From: Bog-159 sp035499555
GTDB taxonomy: Bacteria; Acidobacteriota; Terriglobia; Bryobacterales; Bryobacteraceae
DNA length: 64,000 nt
Assembly (NCBI GenBank): GCA_035499555.1
Contig: DATJYO010000025.1
Span: 59,958 to 123,957, forward strand
Reading direction: 5' to 3'
Positions 62,513-64,000 of this stretch are shown here, piece after piece; position 1 is the stretch's first letter; each line of letters opens with the position of its first letter. Below the pieces are notes generated by a model. It was not told the origin of the DNA and did not search any database. It saw only the letters and a program-made list of their open reading frames with translations. Both the position numbers and the translations under genes were made by a program.

Positions 62513-63619
62513 TCATCTCCTGTAAAGCGCGACACTGGACTGAAGTCCTTTACCGCGCTCATAGAGTCCGACCACGCCGGGGCTCGGTTCGGCAACATAG
62601 AAACCGCCGAAAACGTCCAGGGCCGGTGTGTCGCTGATTATCACGTTACCCGTGTCTATCTCCGCTGCCGCTGCGCGCCCGGCGTTTGGATCGTCGGTGA
62701 ATGCGTTACGCCCAAACGGACGCACCAGAACGTAGTTAGGGTCGGCCGCCCTGTGCACCGGCCCGAGGGGAATTCGTGGCCGGGATAGCGTCTTTCCGGA
62801 AGGAAAAGAGATCAGCTTTGCGAGGACAGCTCCGTGCCTGATGGGCCACCAGGTACACGCGATGAGCAGTCGGTCGCTGCTCGTAAACGAGCAAAGAAGG
62901 GGACGAGGTCTCTTCTGCAGCTGCTTGAGGGCACCTGTCAATTTGACTACCGCCTGGTTCTTCAGGTCCCAGACGATTGTACGGCCCTTGGCATTGAAGG
63001 GGACCGCTATCAGAAAGCGTCCATCGGGCGAGAATCGGAATTCCGCCGCGCCCAGATCCCCGGCAAGCCTATCACACGGTTGGTCGGGTCCGATGCCAGG
63101 AGTAATGGTACACTGGACGACGAACCTGATGAACTGTGTCTTCTCGAATATTGTCTGACTTCTGTCCGTGTCCACGATTCGTAGGGTGCCTTCAAAGTCA
63201 TTGCAGACAAACGTGCGCCCATCCGGAGATAGAGCCGCCGTACCGCAGCCCGACGCCGGGATATCCACGTAAGCTATGCGCTTCTTCTCAGCGATGCTCC
63301 AGCGTTCTATGTGAGCGGCTGACTTAACGTAAGTTATCCGCTGGGGGCTGACACGCGTAAATGTGCTTATGAAGGTGATATCAAGCGAGTCCGGTGTGAA
63401 TTGGGCATCTGTGGCGTCAACGGCGTGGATCCCGAACAGGACGGCAAACGGCGACAGTGTCAGCACGGTTATTTCCGTATCATCCTGCGCCAGCACGTAA
63501 TGGCCGTCCGGACTGAATCGCAGTTGGTGCAGCTTGCCGGCCTGTGAGTCGCCCGCTACGGCGTGCATGGTTAGCCACGTGGCCAGTACGACTGAAAATG
63601 GAGTGTCTCGAGCGATCAT
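62513..63619 (-). CDS. Secreted beta-propeller-like protein paired with Rhs-like tail (copy 1)
   Basis: From ATG 63619 the protein is 368 residues with a signal peptide (MIARDTPFSVVLATWLTMHAVAG). Blades include HQLRFSPDGHYVLAQDDTEITVLTL, AALSPDGRTFVCNDFEGTLRIVDTD and EFRFSPDGRFLIAVPFNAKGRTIVWDLKNQAVV. The C-terminus FYVAEPSPGVVGLYERGKGLQSSVALYRR is nearly the same as in copy 2. Its start lies one base after the stop of another Pro-rich tail ORF, repeating the arrangement of copy 2. Confidence 0.75.
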   Translation of the reverse strand: MIARDTPFSVVLATWLTMHAVAGDSQAGKLHQLRFSPDGHYVLAQDDTEITVLTLSPFAVLFGIHAVDATDAQFTPDSLDITFISTFTRVSPQRITYVKSAAHIERWSIAEKKRIAYVDIPASGCGTAALSPDGRTFVCNDFEGTLRIVDTDRSQTIFEKTQFIRFVVQCTITPGIGPDQPCDRLAGDLGAAEFRFSPDGRFLIAVPFNAKGRTIVWDLKNQAVVKLTGALKQLQKRPRPLLCSFTSSDRLLIACTWWPIRHGAVLAKLISFPSGKTLSRPRIPLGPVHRAADPNYVLVRPFGRNAFTDDPNAGRAAAAEIDTGNVIISDTPALDVFGGFYVAEPSPGVVGLYERGKGLQSSVALYRR

Positions 63620-63620
63620 T

Positions 63621-64000
63621 TCACCCCATGTGCCACAGCGGGACCAGGGGTCCCGGCTTGCGAGTTGGCGTGGGCAGAGCCACGTATGGGGGTGGCCCGG
63701 CGGGTGGCGGTATTTCGGGCGCGCTCGTTTGGAGATTGTTATGGGGCGGCACGCCGGGCGCACTGCTGCCCGGAGTGTATCCTGGGATTGGCACGCAGGT
63801 AAAATCCCCGAGGCCGTACGGTGTTTGAGTCAGAGGCTGCGGCTCATATCCAGTTTGACATGCAGGCGGTTTGACCGGACCGGGATTCGGCGCGAAAATA
63901 GGGGTAAGGGGTGAGCTAAGGATGGGTGGACTCTGGACGCTGGGAGGTTCCAGGTAGATAGTGCGGATCGACCCTTCCACCACTATCGTACCTCCAGAAA
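63621..64000 (-). CDS. C-terminal tail of an Rhs-like or related ORF, 5' part outside window
   Basis: The frame is open to the right edge. Its final portion, LTQTPYGLGDFTCVPIPGYTP, SSAPGVPPHNNLQTSAPEIPPPAG, ends at LVPLWHMG. This is homologous to the Pro-rich tail of the Rhs fragment at 61706-62509 (TQTPYGPGDFTCVPIAGWTP). No YD-repeats are visible in the 126 codons present, so the Rhs link is through the shared tail only. Confidence 0.6.
   Translation of the reverse strand, partial: SGGTIVVEGSIRTIYLEPPSVQSPPILSSPLTPIFAPNPGPVKPPACQTGYEPQPLTQTPYGLGDFTCVPIPGYTPGSSAPGVPPHNNLQTSAPEIPPPAGPPPYVALPTPTRKPGPLVPLWHMG

Overview
The window looks like a chromosomal segment from an Acidobacteriota bacterium, most likely of the Bryobacterales (Solibacter) group. 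This rests on family content, not on a marker gene. It has high GC and carries a VWFA-related acidobacterial-domain protein, an FG-GAP protein with the Solibacter-type TIGR03437 C-terminus, an ADOP-type MacB-like permease, and a DUF1549/DUF1553 plus DUF1501 pair. No rRNA, tRNA or CRISPR array was seen.

Layout. 1-4166: partial alpha/beta hydrolase, NAD-type isocitrate dehydrogenase, protein-L-isoaspartate methyltransferase and a secreted VWFA-like protein. 4176-17379: one 14-gene minus-strand respiratory operon. It runs from an Rrf2 regulator with a CX5CX5C cluster motif, through a bc-type complex (CcoS-like protein, Rieske, cytochrome b, seven-heme cytochrome c) and a cbb3 oxidase (CcoN, CcoO, small subunits), to a GltD-like Fe-S flavoprotein and maturation factors (SafE-like, CcoG, CcoI). 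A promoter with an overlapping palindrome precedes it. 17511-25885: serine hydrolase, thiamine-binding protein, PRTase, glutamate dehydrogenase, a 13-repeat FG-GAP protein and an amino-sugar aminotransferase/acetyltransferase pair. 26135-37018: DUF1501/PSD1 operon, two beta-barrels, a TPR protein, GT2 and a tandem-domain GH26 enzyme. 37020-45067: a type IV pilus/type II secretion operon (LolA-like, PilC, PilB, PilM, PilN, PilO, a PilP-like protein and a pseudopilin with a collagen-like tail). 45140-47677: a two-component system. 47876-50349: a bufferin-type RiPP metallophore operon (Cys-repeat precursor, DUF692 MNIO enzyme, DUF2063 partner, DoxX), divergent from that two-component system.

50947-64000 is an accessory, rearranged zone. 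It holds an A+T-richer pair of paralogous secreted proteins abutting a truncated PIN toxin with its RHH antitoxin, an ADOP permease, a CoA-binding gene whose 3' end recurs as a decayed copy 3.8 kb away, and several frameshifted remnants. A DUF3800 gene here is cut in two by a 1.41-kb ISL3-type element. That element has matching terminal inverted repeats and an 8-bp target duplication. Its transposase is gutted and it carries an intact gene for a secreted protein. The right end has two tandem units, each an Rhs-type or Rhs-like tail followed by a secreted beta-propeller protein.

The strongest leads are the ISL3-derived passenger-carrying cassette, the bufferin operon with its neighbouring sensor, the integrated bc-cbb3 operon, and the Rhs-tail/propeller tandem.
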